Shown piece by piece: positions 32,412 through 41,437 of a stretch of DNA of 64,000 nt. Source of the stretch: Achromobacter piechaudii NBRC 102461 (lineage in GTDB: Bacteria; Pseudomonadota; Gammaproteobacteria; Burkholderiales; Burkholderiaceae_B); NCBI RefSeq assembly GCF_001571245.1, contig NZ_BCTK01000006.1:248001-312000 (forward strand), written 5' to 3'. The notes under the pieces are model-generated. The model saw only the letters and a list, made by a program, of their open reading frames with translations. It searched no databases and was not told the DNA's origin. Position 1 is the stretch's first letter. Each line of letters starts with the position of its first letter. The translations under genes were made by a program, and so were the position numbers.

Positions 32412-33033
32412 TCCCGCAGAAGCGCTGTCAGCTACCCCGTGGGAAGATGGGGTGGGCAACTGCGGCCTGGACCGGCTGTTCCTGTCGGCGCGCACCGTGC
32501 GCCACTGGCGCGACACGCCGGTGCCTACGTCGATGCTGGCGCAGCTCCATGAACTGGCAAGCCTGGGGCCGACGTCCGCCAACTGCCAGCCGCTGCGTAT
32601 CGTCTTTGTGACGAGTCCAACAGAAAGAAGGGCGCTGATCGATTGCCTGGACGACGGCAATATTCGGCAGACCCAGGGTGCGCCTGTAACGGCCATCCTG
32701 GGCTACGACCTGCAATTCGCCGACAGGCTGATCGATCTATATCCGCATCAGCCGCAGGCAAAGCAATGGTTCACCCAAAGCCCCGCCGCAACCCGGGAAG
32801 CCGCTTTGAAGAACGGGAGCCTGCAAGCGGGTTACTTCATCTTGGCCGCGCGCGCGTTGGGCCTGGATTGTGGGCCGATGGGCGGCTTTGATGCTGACCG
32901 CGTCGGCGAACGTTTCTTTCCGCAGGGCGGTGTCGAGGTGAACTTCCTGTGCAACCTGGGATATGGCGAGCGGTCGGCAATGCATGAGCGTTTGCCCAGA
33001 TTGGCGTTTGGGGATGCTTGCCGGATTGTTTAG
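32404..33033 (+). CDS. Nitroreductase-family flavoprotein (RutE/HadB-like)
   Basis: A 209-aa FMN-dependent oxidoreductase of the RutE/HadB branch. Family features are LFLSARTVRHWRDTPVP near the start, the FMN-contact SLGPTSANCQPLRIVFV, and the C-terminal LDCGPMGGFDADRVGERFFP and NLGYGE. RutE reduces malonic semialdehyde in pyrimidine breakdown; related proteins act on other aldehydes, nitro groups or quinones. The ATG lies inside the end of the amidohydrolase gene (8-base overlap), so the two are coupled. The frame is open further upstream, but that stretch overlaps the amidohydrolase. Confidence 0.88.
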   Translation: MFDPAEALSATPWEDGVGNCGLDRLFLSARTVRHWRDTPVPTSMLAQLHELASLGPTSANCQPLRIVFVTSPTERRALIDCLDDGNIRQTQGAPVTAILGYDLQFADRLIDLYPHQPQAKQWFTQSPAATREAALKNGSLQAGYFILAARALGLDCGPMGGFDADRVGERFFPQGGVEVNFLCNLGYGERSAMHERLPRLAFGDACRIV

Positions 33034-33140
33034 GGGTTTCCCAGCAGCGGGCGGGTTGCGGGGGCAAGCAGAGTATCCCTCTGAAGCCACTGGCAGGCCT
33101 TTTGAACCCTGCGTATGCGTCCACGAGATCGTAGCAAGGC

Positions 33141-34259
33141 TTAGCGGCCTGGGACGATTTCATAATGCGTGCTACGTCCGCCCGCAGCGGCTTTTTGCAG
33201 GACGCCTAATTGGAGCAGCTCGGTTATGTCGCGCAGCGCCGTGTCTTGCGAACACTTTGCAAGCGATGCCCATTTGCTCGTCGTCAGCTTTCCTTCAAAA
33301 CCATCCAGCATCCGGTTCAACACTTTGATTTGCCGTTCATTCATCGGAATGATCGCGGCCCGTCGCCAGAAGTTCGCCTTGCTGAACACCTGATCGAGCA
33401 CTACATGAGCGCGCTTGATCGCCTTGAGCAGCGCCGCAAGAAACCATGCCAACCACGGCGTCACGTCCATGCCGCCTTTCTGCGTGTGTTCCAGGATGTC
33501 GTAATACGCCTTTCTTTCCCGTTGGATTTGCGCAGACAGGCTGTAAAAGCGTTGCGCGCTGCCATCGGCACGCGTCAACAGAAGATCCCCGATAGCACGC
33601 GCAATGCGGCCGTTGCCATCGTCAAACGGATGCAGCGTGACAAACCATAAATGACCCAGGCCGGCGCGAAGTAAGGCGGGCTGTGTCGGGGCAGCGTCAT
33701 TCAGCCAGCCAAAAAAGCGCGCCATTTCCGCTTCCAGTGCGCGCGCGGGGGGCGTCTGGAAGTGAACTTTCTCACGGCCGATTGATCCCGACACAACCTG
33801 CATAGGGCCTTTGGCGTCGTTCCTCCAGCCCCCCACGTGGATGGTGCTGATGCCTGCGTAGCCGGTGGGAAACAGGGCTGCATGCCAACCGAACAAACGC
33901 TCGTGGTTCAGCGTAGCCATCGCATTGCTGGTGGCATCCAATACCATGTCCACAATGCCCTCGACATGGCGGTCAACTGGCGCCAACGCGCCGATCTCCA
34001 CACCCAAGCGACGTGCTACGGAAGAACGAACCGATGCCACGCTCAGCGTCTCGCCTTCGATTGCACTGGTTTGCACGACGTCTTCGGTCAGTGCTGCCAA
34101 GCTGGCCTCGCCACGCAGAGCCAAGCCCACGTCCGCCAGACGGCCCAGCAGCAGACCTTGCTCGCGGCTGACCGCCGCCAAGGAGTCGGCCAGGGCGGGG
34201 AGGTCATATTGCCAATTGGGCCAATGCGGCGATTGCCAGATGTATTCACCGTAATTCAT
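33141..34259 (-). CDS. Fic-family protein with class II inhibitory helix
   Basis: A 372-aa Fic protein. The catalytic motif HPFDDGNGRIAR (about residues 205-216) is complete, so AMP transfer from ATP to a protein hydroxyl is predicted. An inhibitory motif TSAIEGE (about residues 60-66) precedes the Fic core, which makes it a self-inhibited class II enzyme. The N-terminal YIWQSPHWPNWQYD fits the DUF4172 domain, and a C-terminal winged-helix-like region ends the protein (MNERQIKVLNRMLDGFEG ... DTALRDITELLQLGVL). I chose ATG 34259, where the DUF4172 pattern begins; TTG 34295 is an alternative. It stands alone with no antitoxin gene nearby. Confidence 0.9.
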   Translation of the reverse strand: MNYGEYIWQSPHWPNWQYDLPALADSLAAVSREQGLLLGRLADVGLALRGEASLAALTEDVVQTSAIEGETLSVASVRSSVARRLGVEIGALAPVDRHVEGIVDMVLDATSNAMATLNHERLFGWHAALFPTGYAGISTIHVGGWRNDAKGPMQVVSGSIGREKVHFQTPPARALEAEMARFFGWLNDAAPTQPALLRAGLGHLWFVTLHPFDDGNGRIARAIGDLLLTRADGSAQRFYSLSAQIQRERKAYYDILEHTQKGGMDVTPWLAWFLAALLKAIKRAHVVLDQVFSKANFWRRAAIIPMNERQIKVLNRMLDGFEGKLTTSKWASLAKCSQDTALRDITELLQLGVLQKAAAGGRSTHYEIVPGR

Positions 34260-34341
34260 GCGGTGATTGTGTCGAGGGCGTAGTGCTGCCGTCAAACATT
34301 CGTGGGAGAGGATTGAGGACGTGGCAGGTCAGATGTGCATC

Positions 34342-35316
34342 TTAAGCATGATCCGGTGGCACAACGGCAATTGCGATTTTTCCTTGTAAACCATTGCCAG
34401 GGCTTTCCAACCGGGCATGGGCGAGCGGAATGTCGGCTAGGGAATACACGGCACCGATGTGCGGCCGCAGTTGTCCACGTTCCACCAAAGCGCTTAGTTC
34501 ATCGAGCTTGCCGCGATTCTGCCTGGTGAATACGTAGTGGTAGCTGGCGTTTTTTCCCCAGGCTTGAATCAGGTTTTGGGGTTGCGCAGTATCTACAATC
34601 GTGACCACGCGCCCAAGTTGAGCCAGCGCGTCGGGACTACGAGACAGCGTGGCCCCGCCGATCGTGTCAAAGATCACATCAACGCCCTGGCCGTCCGTTG
34701 CGCGCATGACGGCATCGACATAGTCTTCCTTTTCATAGTCGATAAGAACGTCGGCGCCAAGGCTTCGCGCAAATTCAAAGTTTGCTTCACGCACCGTCGT
34801 GAATACCCTAGCGCCGATGGCCTTTGCAAGCTGGATCGCCAAGTGCCCGACGCCTCCGGCACCGCCGTGTATCAGGATGCTCTCTCCCACTCGCAGCCCG
34901 GCGCGCACGACTAGCGCTTCCCATGCCGTTCCGCCTGCCAGCGTCAGGCTGGCAGCTTCAAGATGACTCAACGAGGGAGGTTTCTTGCCGACGATGATTT
35001 CAGGCGCTACATGGTATTCGGCGTAACTGCCAGGGCCGTCAAAAATTTGCGGCGTGTACCAGACTTCATCTCCAGCAGAGAAAGCCGTCACGCCCAGACC
35101 GACTGCTTCCACAACGCCCGATATATCGTGACCGGTAATGCCCGGCAACGGCACCAGATCGGCGTAGTCTCCACGTCGAACCTGATAGTCCAGCGGATTG
35201 ATCGAGGTCGCGTGTACCCGCACAAGAACTTGGCCGGCAGCCGGTGCTGGCTTGGGTACTTCAGATAGCTCGAAGGAGTTCGGGCCGCCAAATGCTCTAA
35301 GTACTAGTGCTTTCAT
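34342..35316 (-). CDS. Zinc-independent NADPH:quinone oxidoreductase-like protein (MDR family)
   Basis: A 324-aa medium-chain dehydrogenase/reductase. It has the GroES-like half ([22 protein letters not shown]) and the nucleotide fold [25 protein letters not shown] near residue 150. The catalytic zinc ligands of alcohol dehydrogenases are missing, so it is quinone-reductase-like and may detoxify quinones or enones. The ATG follows AAGGAACC. It is directly downstream of an ArsR regulator on the same strand. The 63-base gap holds a copy of the operator found upstream of that regulator, so this gene is likely its target. Confidence 0.92.
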   Translation of the reverse strand: MKALVLRAFGGPNSFELSEVPKPAPAAGQVLVRVHATSINPLDYQVRRGDYADLVPLPGITGHDISGVVEAVGLGVTAFSAGDEVWYTPQIFDGPGSYAEYHVAPEIIVGKKPPSLSHLEAASLTLAGGTAWEALVVRAGLRVGESILIHGGAGGVGHLAIQLAKAIGARVFTTVREANFEFARSLGADVLIDYEKEDYVDAVMRATDGQGVDVIFDTIGGATLSRSPDALAQLGRVVTIVDTAQPQNLIQAWGKNASYHYVFTRQNRGKLDELSALVERGQLRPHIGAVYSLADIPLAHARLESPGNGLQGKIAIAVVPPDHA

Positions 35317-35343
35317 TGTGGTTCCTTGTTTCGATAAAAAGGG

Positions 35344-35363
35344 ATATCGGGAAATATCGATGT
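35344..35363. promoter_or_regulatory. ArsR-type operator, copy 2
   Basis: ATATCG-N8-CGATGT matches the perfect operator upstream of arsR (35692-35711) in spacing and in 11 of 12 arm positions. It lies 28 bases upstream of the oxidoreductase start on the minus strand, placed to block its promoter. Confidence 0.65.
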
Positions 35364-35379
35364 GTTGGGGCAAAAAAAA

Positions 35380-35682
35380 TCAGAGCTCTTTACCGATTAA
35401 CTCCGCCAGCGCGCTAATTGCCGCTTCATTCCGCTTGTAATAGGTCCATTGACCAATGCGGCGCACTTCGACCAAGCCTGCCTTTTGCAAAGTGGCGAGA
35501 TAGTCAGACACCGTCGACTGCGAGAGTCCAACGCCTTCCTGGATGCTACTGACGCAGACTCCGACGGTATGTACATCCCCTTCATCTTGGGGCGGGAAAT
35601 TCTTGGCCGGATCCTTTAGCCCACGCAAGATGTCCAGGCGCGTGCGATTGGAGAGGGCTTTGAATATCTCGAGCAAATTCAT
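35380..35682 (-). CDS. ArsR-family transcriptional regulator
   Basis: A 100-aa winged-helix regulator. LLEIFKALSNRTRLDILRGL opens the domain, and the recognition region is LSQSTVSDYLATLQKAGLVEVRRIGQWTYYKRN. Cys43 (VGVCVSS) is the only cysteine and sits before the helix-turn-helix rather than in the classical ELCVCDL metal site. The protein could thus be a thiol or quinone/electrophile sensor rather than a metal sensor; this is inference. A perfect inverted repeat 9 bases upstream of its start, repeated before the downstream oxidoreductase, indicates autoregulation and control of that gene. Confidence 0.9.
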   Translation of the reverse strand: MNLLEIFKALSNRTRLDILRGLKDPAKNFPPQDEGDVHTVGVCVSSIQEGVGLSQSTVSDYLATLQKAGLVEVRRIGQWTYYKRNEAAISALAELIGKEL

Positions 35683-35691
35683 GGGGCGATG

Positions 35692-35711
35692 ATATCGGAA
35701 TTTAGCGATAT
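35692..35711. promoter_or_regulatory. ArsR-type operator, copy 1
   Basis: ATATCG-GAATTTAG-CGATAT is a perfect 6-base inverted repeat with an 8-base AT-rich centre. It lies just upstream of the arsR ATG on the minus strand. The second copy at 35344-35363 makes chance unlikely. Confidence 0.7.
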
Positions 35712-35927
35712 GTCAATGCGGGGGTTGTCGATCGAGGTTTGCCTGCGCGACGACGTACGCACTCGTCAGTGCAGGATGAAGGCCTGCCGAAGTATCGCTC
35801 AGAGGGGTCGCGACGCGGGCGCGCGAACGAATAGGACAGCGAGTGACTCATTGTTGAGTCTGGCTTTTTTGCGTGTACGAGGGAGTTTGCTGCTGTTGCC
35901 GTCTTGCGAAACATCGACAAGAGGTCA

Positions 35928-36012
35928 TGGTGCCCGGGGCCGGAATCGAACCGGCACGCCTTGCGGCGGGGGATTTTGAGTCCCCTGCGTCTACCAATTT
36001 CACCACCCGGGC
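35928..36012 (-). tRNA. tRNA-Leu (anticodon CAA)
   Basis: An 85-base tRNA with encoded CCA. The acceptor stem GCCCGGG pairs with CCCGGGC. The D arm contains TGGTGAAATTGGTAGAC. The anticodon stem GGGGA/TCCCC encloses CTCAAAA, giving anticodon CAA (codon UUG). A class II variable arm (CGCCGCAAGGCG) and the T arm GGTTCGATTCC follow. No integrase or attachment-site duplication is seen beside it. Confidence 0.96.
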
Positions 36013-36175
36013 AAGGGGGTCGCGAACACGTCCAGATGACGGCTGCGGGAGAACGAAGACAGCGATTATATGCAAACTTTCGGAAATTGTCAGGCGTCCC
36101 CTTTTCAGGGGCCGCCCGACCAGAGCGGAACGTGGCCATGCCCTCAAGCAAAGCCTTCCCGTCCCGCTCCCAGCA

Positions 36176-37561
36176 TCACTTCTTTTCCGGCAGGAACCAG
36201 TTCATCACCAAGGCACAAATCCCTCCGGTGGCGACGCCCGACTCAAGCACGCTTTTGACTGCGTGCGGCAGGTGCGACAGGATCTCCGGGACTTGCGATA
36301 CGCCGAGCCCTAAGGCCAGCGACACGGCGATGATCAGCAGTGCGCGGCGGTCCAGCTGGATGCCGGCCAGGATGTTGATGCCGGATGCGGCGACCGCGCC
36401 GAACATCACCATGGCCGCGCCGCCCAGGACGGGTTCGGGCACGGCCTGCAACACGCCGGCCACGCTGGGGAACAGGCCCAGCACGATCAGCATGCCCGCG
36501 ATCCACACGCCGACGTGGCGGCTGGCGATGCCGGTCAGCTGGATCACGCCGTTGTTCTGCGCGAACACCGAGCTGGGGAAGGTGTTGAACACGCCTGCCA
36601 GCAGCGAGTTCGCACCATTGACCAGCACGCCGCCCTTGATGCGCTGCATCCAGAGCGGGCCTTCAACGGGCTGCTTGGACACCTTGCTGGTGGCGGTGAC
36701 GTCGCCGATGGCTTCCAGCGACGTGACCAGGTAAATGATCAGCATCGGCACGAACAACGCCCACGAGAAGCCCAGGCCGAAGTGCAGCGGGACGGGGATC
36801 TGGAACAGGGCGGCTTCGCGGGCGCCGGTGAAGTCGAGGCGGCCCATGGCAGCGGCGGCGATGTAGCCCACGGCCAAAGCCAGCACCAGCGCGGTGCTGC
36901 GGATCCACACGACCGGCACGCGGTTCAACAGGATGATGGTGCCCAGCACCAGGCCGGACAGCGTCAGGTTCTCGGCGCTGGCGAAGGTGCCGTTGGCCAT
37001 GGCGCCGAAACCGCCGCCCATGCTGATCAGGCCGACCTTGATCAAGGTCAGGCCAATCAGCAGCACGACGATGCCGGTGACCAAGGGCGTGATCAAGCGC
37101 TTCACGAAGGGCAGGATGCGGCTGATGCCCATTTCCACGAAGGATCCGGCGATGACGACGCCGAAGATCGCGGCCATGACGGCTTCGACCGGCGTGCCCT
37201 GCTTGACCATGACCGAGCCGCCCGCGATCAGCGGTCCGACGAAGTTGAAGCTGGTGCCCTGCACGATGAGCAAGCCCGCGCCCAGCGGGCCGAAGCGTTT
37301 GCACTGCACGTAGGTGGCGATGCCGGAGATGACCAGCGACATGGACACGATCAGCGTCGTGTCGCGGCTGCTGACGCCCAGCGCCTGGCAGATCAAGAGG
37401 CCGGGGGTGACGATGGGCACCAGGATGGCCAGCAGGTGCTGCAAGGCGGCCACGAAGGCGACGGGCGGCGCGGGGCGGTCGTCGGGACCGTAGACCAGAT
37501 CGTGGCTGGGCGCGTCGTCGGGCGCGTGAGGGGCGGGTTGGGACAAGGAGGCGGGTTGCAT
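36176..37561 (-). CDS. NCS2-family purine (xanthine/uric acid) permease
   Basis: A 461-aa membrane protein with about 14 helices of the nucleobase-cation symporter 2 family. The N-terminal LQHLLAILVPIVTPGLLICQALG with its QH pair and the signature FNTFPSSVFAQNNGVIQLTGIASRHVG place it in the xanthine/uric acid branch (XanQ/UacT) rather than the uracil branch. It imports a purine with protons. The start ATG 37561 gives a conventional N-terminus; the frame is open to 37867 but that part looks non-coding. No purine catabolic genes are adjacent. Confidence 0.9.
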   Translation of the reverse strand: MQPASLSQPAPHAPDDAPSHDLVYGPDDRPAPPVAFVAALQHLLAILVPIVTPGLLICQALGVSSRDTTLIVSMSLVISGIATYVQCKRFGPLGAGLLIVQGTSFNFVGPLIAGGSVMVKQGTPVEAVMAAIFGVVIAGSFVEMGISRILPFVKRLITPLVTGIVVLLIGLTLIKVGLISMGGGFGAMANGTFASAENLTLSGLVLGTIILLNRVPVVWIRSTALVLALAVGYIAAAAMGRLDFTGAREAALFQIPVPLHFGLGFSWALFVPMLIIYLVTSLEAIGDVTATSKVSKQPVEGPLWMQRIKGGVLVNGANSLLAGVFNTFPSSVFAQNNGVIQLTGIASRHVGVWIAGMLIVLGLFPSVAGVLQAVPEPVLGGAAMVMFGAVAASGINILAGIQLDRRALLIIAVSLALGLGVSQVPEILSHLPHAVKSVLESGVATGGICALVMNWFLPEKK

Positions 37562-37730
37562 GGGCGGAATAAGGCCGGCCGGATGGGGGAGGGAAGGAAA
37601 GTGCGCGATTTTAGCGGGGAAGTCATCGGACCGCCCTGCGAGATGAACGCAGGGCATGGCCCCGGGGCCGCTTGCTAGAATTTCGCGCCACCAACGTGAT
37701 ATCGACGAGGGCCCGCCGGGCGGGACAGAG

Positions 37731-39131
37731 ATGCAGAAACGCACTAGATGGATCGGGATCGTTCTGGCTTTAGTGATTGCCGGCCTGCCGATGGCGTTAT
37801 TGATACTGATCTTGGACGATGACGGCCACGCGTCCGCCGACGACGGGCAATCGTATCGATCCAGCATCTACAAGCGTTATCAAGACCATGTCTACGCCGC
37901 CGTGCCCAGCAATGGCTATTACCGGATGGACGAGGCGGACCCGGCCAGCTTCGAGCCATTTCCCACACAGGTATTCGACGGACGCCAAGCGGCCAAAGAT
38001 AAACGCAACGTGTATTGCGGCAATCTGATCCTGCCGGGCATGGCGCCAGACAAAGCCCGATTTATCGGCAACAGTTATTTCAGCGACGGCGAGCAGACGG
38101 TTTACTGTTCGATGTTCTCGATAAGAAACCCGGACCTGGGCGCCCTGCGCGAAGTCTGGCAGACGATTCTGTATAAGACGGGGCATGGCCCCAAGCCGCA
38201 GACCTATCTGTACCCCTACCGCGTGTTGCCGGCCAGAGCTCAACCCTATCGGGCGTTATTGGACGGCGACCTGGCCACCGATGGGGCCCGCGCGTTTTAC
38301 CGGGGGCGCGAGATGCCTGAAGCCAGCCCCGCGACGATGCGGCAACTGCCCTTGAGCAAGGGCGGCGATACCAGGCCCAGCCGCGATTATTTTGCCGATG
38401 GCAAGCGCGTTTATTTTCATGAGACGCGGCTTGCGTTATCGGATGCCCCCGCGCTGTCCGCGTTCCAGGTGGGCGACATGGATCGGCAGACCTATCTGCG
38501 CGATGCGCGCGACGGCATGGTTTATGTGGGCGCGCAGGCATTTGATGCGGCTAAGGCCCCATACCGGCTGTTGACCGATCGCGGCCAGCATATCTACCAG
38601 GCGCTGTTCGCGGGCCGGGACGGAATCTATTTCTATAACAGCCAGCAGCAGCGAATCGAGCGGGCGGGCGATGATCCATTTGCGTCGGGCCGGTTTACCG
38701 CGCTGTCGCCGTTTGTATTCACGGACGGCAAGACCCTGCTATTTCTGCAAGGCGAAGAGTCATGGGGATCGTCGCGCGGCGGCCGAGGCGGGCTGATCTC
38801 CCGGTCTACGTTGATCAAGCGCATGATCGACGCGCCCGTCGGACAGTGGCAAAAGCTGGGAGACGTCTACCACCGCTTTGGATCGGTCTGGCAAAACGGC
38901 GAGCAGCTTTTCTATTTAGACGAAACCGGCAGCAGCCAGCTTGTCTTCAGCCCCATCTACCGAATTCTCGATCGCGCGGCGGCGGATTTCCTGGTGGGTT
39001 CGCCGCAGACTAAGGAAATCAGGATGGACGATATCCGCAAGCTGATCCGCGAGGGGAAACTGGCCGCGCCTGCCAGTGAAGAGGTGCTGCAAGCCAAGAC
39101 GCGGTATCGCGGCCTTCTGTCGCTATTTTGA
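37731..39131 (+). CDS. Membrane-anchored DKNYY-like repeat protein, function unknown
   Basis: A 466-aa protein. An N-terminal membrane anchor covers residues 7-24 (WIGIVLALVIAGLPMALL), and the rest is predicted to lie in the periplasm. It contains several spaced repeats of the type YFADGKRVYF, YLRDARDGMVYVG, FAGRDGIYFYN and VFTDGKTLLF. These resemble the DKNYY (aromatic, D-G-K) repeats of poorly known bacterial surface proteins. No enzymatic motif is visible. Start ATG 37731 is preceded by GGGACAGAG. It diverges from the purine permease; its last bases lie just before the htpG heat-shock promoter. Confidence 0.72.
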   Translation: MQKRTRWIGIVLALVIAGLPMALLILILDDDGHASADDGQSYRSSIYKRYQDHVYAAVPSNGYYRMDEADPASFEPFPTQVFDGRQAAKDKRNVYCGNLILPGMAPDKARFIGNSYFSDGEQTVYCSMFSIRNPDLGALREVWQTILYKTGHGPKPQTYLYPYRVLPARAQPYRALLDGDLATDGARAFYRGREMPEASPATMRQLPLSKGGDTRPSRDYFADGKRVYFHETRLALSDAPALSAFQVGDMDRQTYLRDARDGMVYVGAQAFDAAKAPYRLLTDRGQHIYQALFAGRDGIYFYNSQQQRIERAGDDPFASGRFTALSPFVFTDGKTLLFLQGEESWGSSRGGRGGLISRSTLIKRMIDAPVGQWQKLGDVYHRFGSVWQNGEQLFYLDETGSSQLVFSPIYRILDRAAADFLVGSPQTKEIRMDDIRKLIREGKLAAPASEEVLQAKTRYRGLLSLF

Positions 39132-39137
39132 AGCGGC

Positions 39138-39165
39138 CTTGAAAAGTTTCCGATAGCCCCCACAT
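39138..39165 (+). promoter_or_regulatory. Heat-shock sigma factor (RpoH) promoter of htpG
   Basis: CTTGAAA at 39138-39144, 13 bases, then CCCCACAT at 39158-39165 match the sigma-32 consensus (CTTGAAA, 11-15 bases, CCCCATnT) with few mismatches. Transcription should start near 39172, giving a leader of about 100 bases before htpG. Confidence 0.75.
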
Positions 39166-39271
39166 CAACAGGGTTTCCCGGAACTCGCGCGGGCACTGGT
39201 CCGCCGGGCTTTCCTGGCTTGCGATTATCTGATCGTTTCGTCCCTAATTTTTTCGACTTCTTATAAAACCC

Positions 39272-41170
39272 ATGAGCCAAACCGCCACGTCTTCCACGTC
39301 CGAAACCCTGGGGTTCCAGGCCGAGGTGAAGCAACTGCTGCACCTGATGATCCATTCGCTGTACAGCAACAAGGAAATTTTCCTGCGCGAGCTGGTGTCG
39401 AACGCATCGGACGCCTGCGACAAGCTGCGCTTTGAAGCCATTGACCAGCCTGAGCTGCTGGAAGGCAACGGCGAGCTTGCCATCACGGTCAGCTACGACA
39501 AGGCCGCCCGCACCATCACCATTTCGGATAACGGGATTGGCCTGTCGCGCGAAGAAGCCGTGGCCAACCTGGGCACGATCGCACGTTCGGGCACGCGCGA
39601 ATTCTTCTCGCAGCTGACGGGCGACAAGCAAAAAGACGCGCAACTGATCGGTCAGTTCGGCGTGGGCTTTTACTCGTCGTTCATCGTGGCGGACAAGGTC
39701 ACTGTGGTCAGCCGCCGCGCTGGTGCTACGGACGCCATCCAGTGGGAATCGGACGGCCAGGGCGAATTCACGATTGCCGCCGCCGAGAAGGCCACGCGCG
39801 GCACCGACGTGACGCTGCACCTGCGCGCCGACGAAGACGAATTGCTGAACGGCTGGAAGCTGCGTGAAATCCTGCGCCGCTATTCCGATCACATCTCCTT
39901 GCCGATCCGCATGGCCAAGGAAGAGTGGGATCAGGAAAAGGGCGAACAGGTCAAGACCGAAGAACTCGAAACGGTGAACCAGGCCAATGCGCTGTGGGCC
40001 CGCAGCAAGTCGGAAGTGACCGAAGAGCAATACCGCGAGTTCTACAAGACGGTGTCGCACGACTACGACGACCCGCTGGCCTGGACGCACAACCGCGTCG
40101 AAGGCCGCAGCGAATACACGCAACTGCTGTACGTGCCCAAGCATGCGCCGATGGACATGTGGGACCGCGACGGCCGCCACGGCGTGAAGCTGTACGTCAA
40201 GCGCGTGTTCATCATGGACGACGCCGACCAACTGCTGCCGTCGTACCTGCGCTTTGTGCGCGGCGTGATCGATTCGGCCGACCTGCCGCTGAACGTGTCG
40301 CGTGAAATCTTGCAGGAAAGCCGCGACGTGCGCGCGATCCGCGAAGGCTCGGCCAAGCGCATCCTGTCGCTGCTGGAAGACCTGGCCGAGAACAAGCCGG
40401 AAGACTACGCCACGTTCTGGGCCGAATTTGGGCAGGTGCTCAAGGAAGGCGCGGGCGAAGACTCCGCCAACCTGGAACGCATCGCCAAGCTGATGCGCTT
40501 TGCGTCGACGCATTCGGGCGACCAGGCGCAGACGGTATCGTTTGCCGACTACGTGTCGCGCATGAAGGAAGGCCAGGACAAGATCTACTACGTCACGGCC
40601 GACACGTTCGCCGCCGCCAGCAATAGCCCGCACCTGGAAATCTTCCGCAAGAAGGGCATCGAAGTGCTGCTGCTGTCCGATCGCGTGGACGAATGGATGC
40701 TGTCCTACCTGCGCGAATTCGATGGCAAGTCGCTGGTGTCGGTGGCCAAGGGCGGCCTGGACCTGGCTGAACTGGCCGACGAAGAGGAAAAGAAGCATCA
40801 GGCCGAAGTGGCCGAAGACTTCAAGCCTTTGGTCGAGCGCCTGCAAAAGACGCTGGAAGATCAGGTCAAGGAAGTGCGCGTCACGTTGCGTCTGGTGGAT
40901 TCGCCGGCGTGCGTGGTGGTGGGCCAGAACGAACTCAGCCCGCACCTGCTGCGCATGTTGAAGGCGGCCGGCCAGGAAGCGCCCAACGTCAAGCCGGTGC
41001 TGGAAATCAATCCTGAACATCCGTTGCTGGCACGCATCCGCGCTGCCGAAGATGGCGAGTTCGACCAGTGGGCGCGTCTGCTGCTGGATCAGGCGTTGCT
41101 GGCCGAAGGCGCGCAAATCGCCGACCCGGCCGCGTTCGTCAAGCGCTTGAACGCGTTGCTGTTGAAGTAA
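39272..41170 (+). CDS. htpG: Molecular chaperone HtpG (Hsp90)
   Basis: A 632-aa bacterial Hsp90, the full family length. The GHKL ATPase domain has [44 protein letters not shown] and [14 protein letters not shown]. The middle domain contains [19 protein letters not shown], with the catalytic-loop Arg. A dimerisation domain ends the protein. It acts in the cytoplasm in ATP-driven client maturation. Transcription from a sigma-32-type promoter about 100 bases upstream fits a heat-shock gene. A strong terminator follows. Confidence 0.98.
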   Translation: MSQTATSSTSETLGFQAEVKQLLHLMIHSLYSNKEIFLRELVSNASDACDKLRFEAIDQPELLEGNGELAITVSYDKAARTITISDNGIGLSREEAVANLGTIARSGTREFFSQLTGDKQKDAQLIGQFGVGFYSSFIVADKVTVVSRRAGATDAIQWESDGQGEFTIAAAEKATRGTDVTLHLRADEDELLNGWKLREILRRYSDHISLPIRMAKEEWDQEKGEQVKTEELETVNQANALWARSKSEVTEEQYREFYKTVSHDYDDPLAWTHNRVEGRSEYTQLLYVPKHAPMDMWDRDGRHGVKLYVKRVFIMDDADQLLPSYLRFVRGVIDSADLPLNVSREILQESRDVRAIREGSAKRILSLLEDLAENKPEDYATFWAEFGQVLKEGAGEDSANLERIAKLMRFASTHSGDQAQTVSFADYVSRMKEGQDKIYYVTADTFAAASNSPHLEIFRKKGIEVLLLSDRVDEWMLSYLREFDGKSLVSVAKGGLDLAELADEEEKKHQAEVAEDFKPLVERLQKTLEDQVKEVRVTLRLVDSPACVVVGQNELSPHLLRMLKAAGQEAPNVKPVLEINPEHPLLARIRAAEDGEFDQWARLLLDQALLAEGAQIADPAAFVKRLNALLLK

Positions 41171-41190
41171 TCGGCACGTTGCTGGAACAG

Positions 41191-41216
41191 GAGGGCGCCT
41201 GCGGGCGCCCTCTTTT
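41191..41216 (+). terminator. htpG terminator
   Basis: GAGGGCGCC-TGCG-GGCGCCCTC is a perfect 9-base stem with a tetraloop followed by TTTT, 20 bases after the htpG stop. Confidence 0.93.
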
Positions 41217-41257
41217 GCTTGTGGAGGTGGGTTGCGGGGATTGTGGCACGCTGCGCC

Positions 41258-41329
41258 TTTCCGTAGCCAGGATTCGGCTATCGCAACAGCCTGCCCGTTT
41301 CCGAAGCCGGGATTCGGCGATCACGACAG
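41258..41329. repeat. Pair of 32-base imperfect direct repeats, 40-base period
   Basis: Copies at 41258-41289 and 41298-41329 both read TTTCCG(T/A)AGCC(A/G)GGATTCGGC and then a diverged tail ending in ACAG. Each copy can form a small hairpin (AGCC/GGC around GGATTC). They lie in the 267-base convergent space between htpG and the CoA ligase gene. They may be copies of a dispersed intergenic element; nothing else is recognised in the remainder (41330-41437). Confidence 0.55.
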
Positions 41330-41437
41330 ATTGCGCGAACTACCGTTGTGCCACGCGCTAGCCGCCAGCCGACAACCGCCAACCTTAACGCTTACCGCCC
41401 ATCGCCAACCGCGAATCCGCAATCCGCAAGCCTGACG

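Noticed and set aside
35928-36012. tRNA-Leu as integration site of a genomic island
   Set aside because: No integrase, no 3'-end duplication and no abrupt change to mobile genes on either side.
38957-41116. 719-aa minus-strand open frame
   Set aside because: Antisense shadow of htpG.
41258-41329. CRISPR-like repeat pair
   Set aside because: Only two imperfect copies with an 8-base gap; no array or cas genes.
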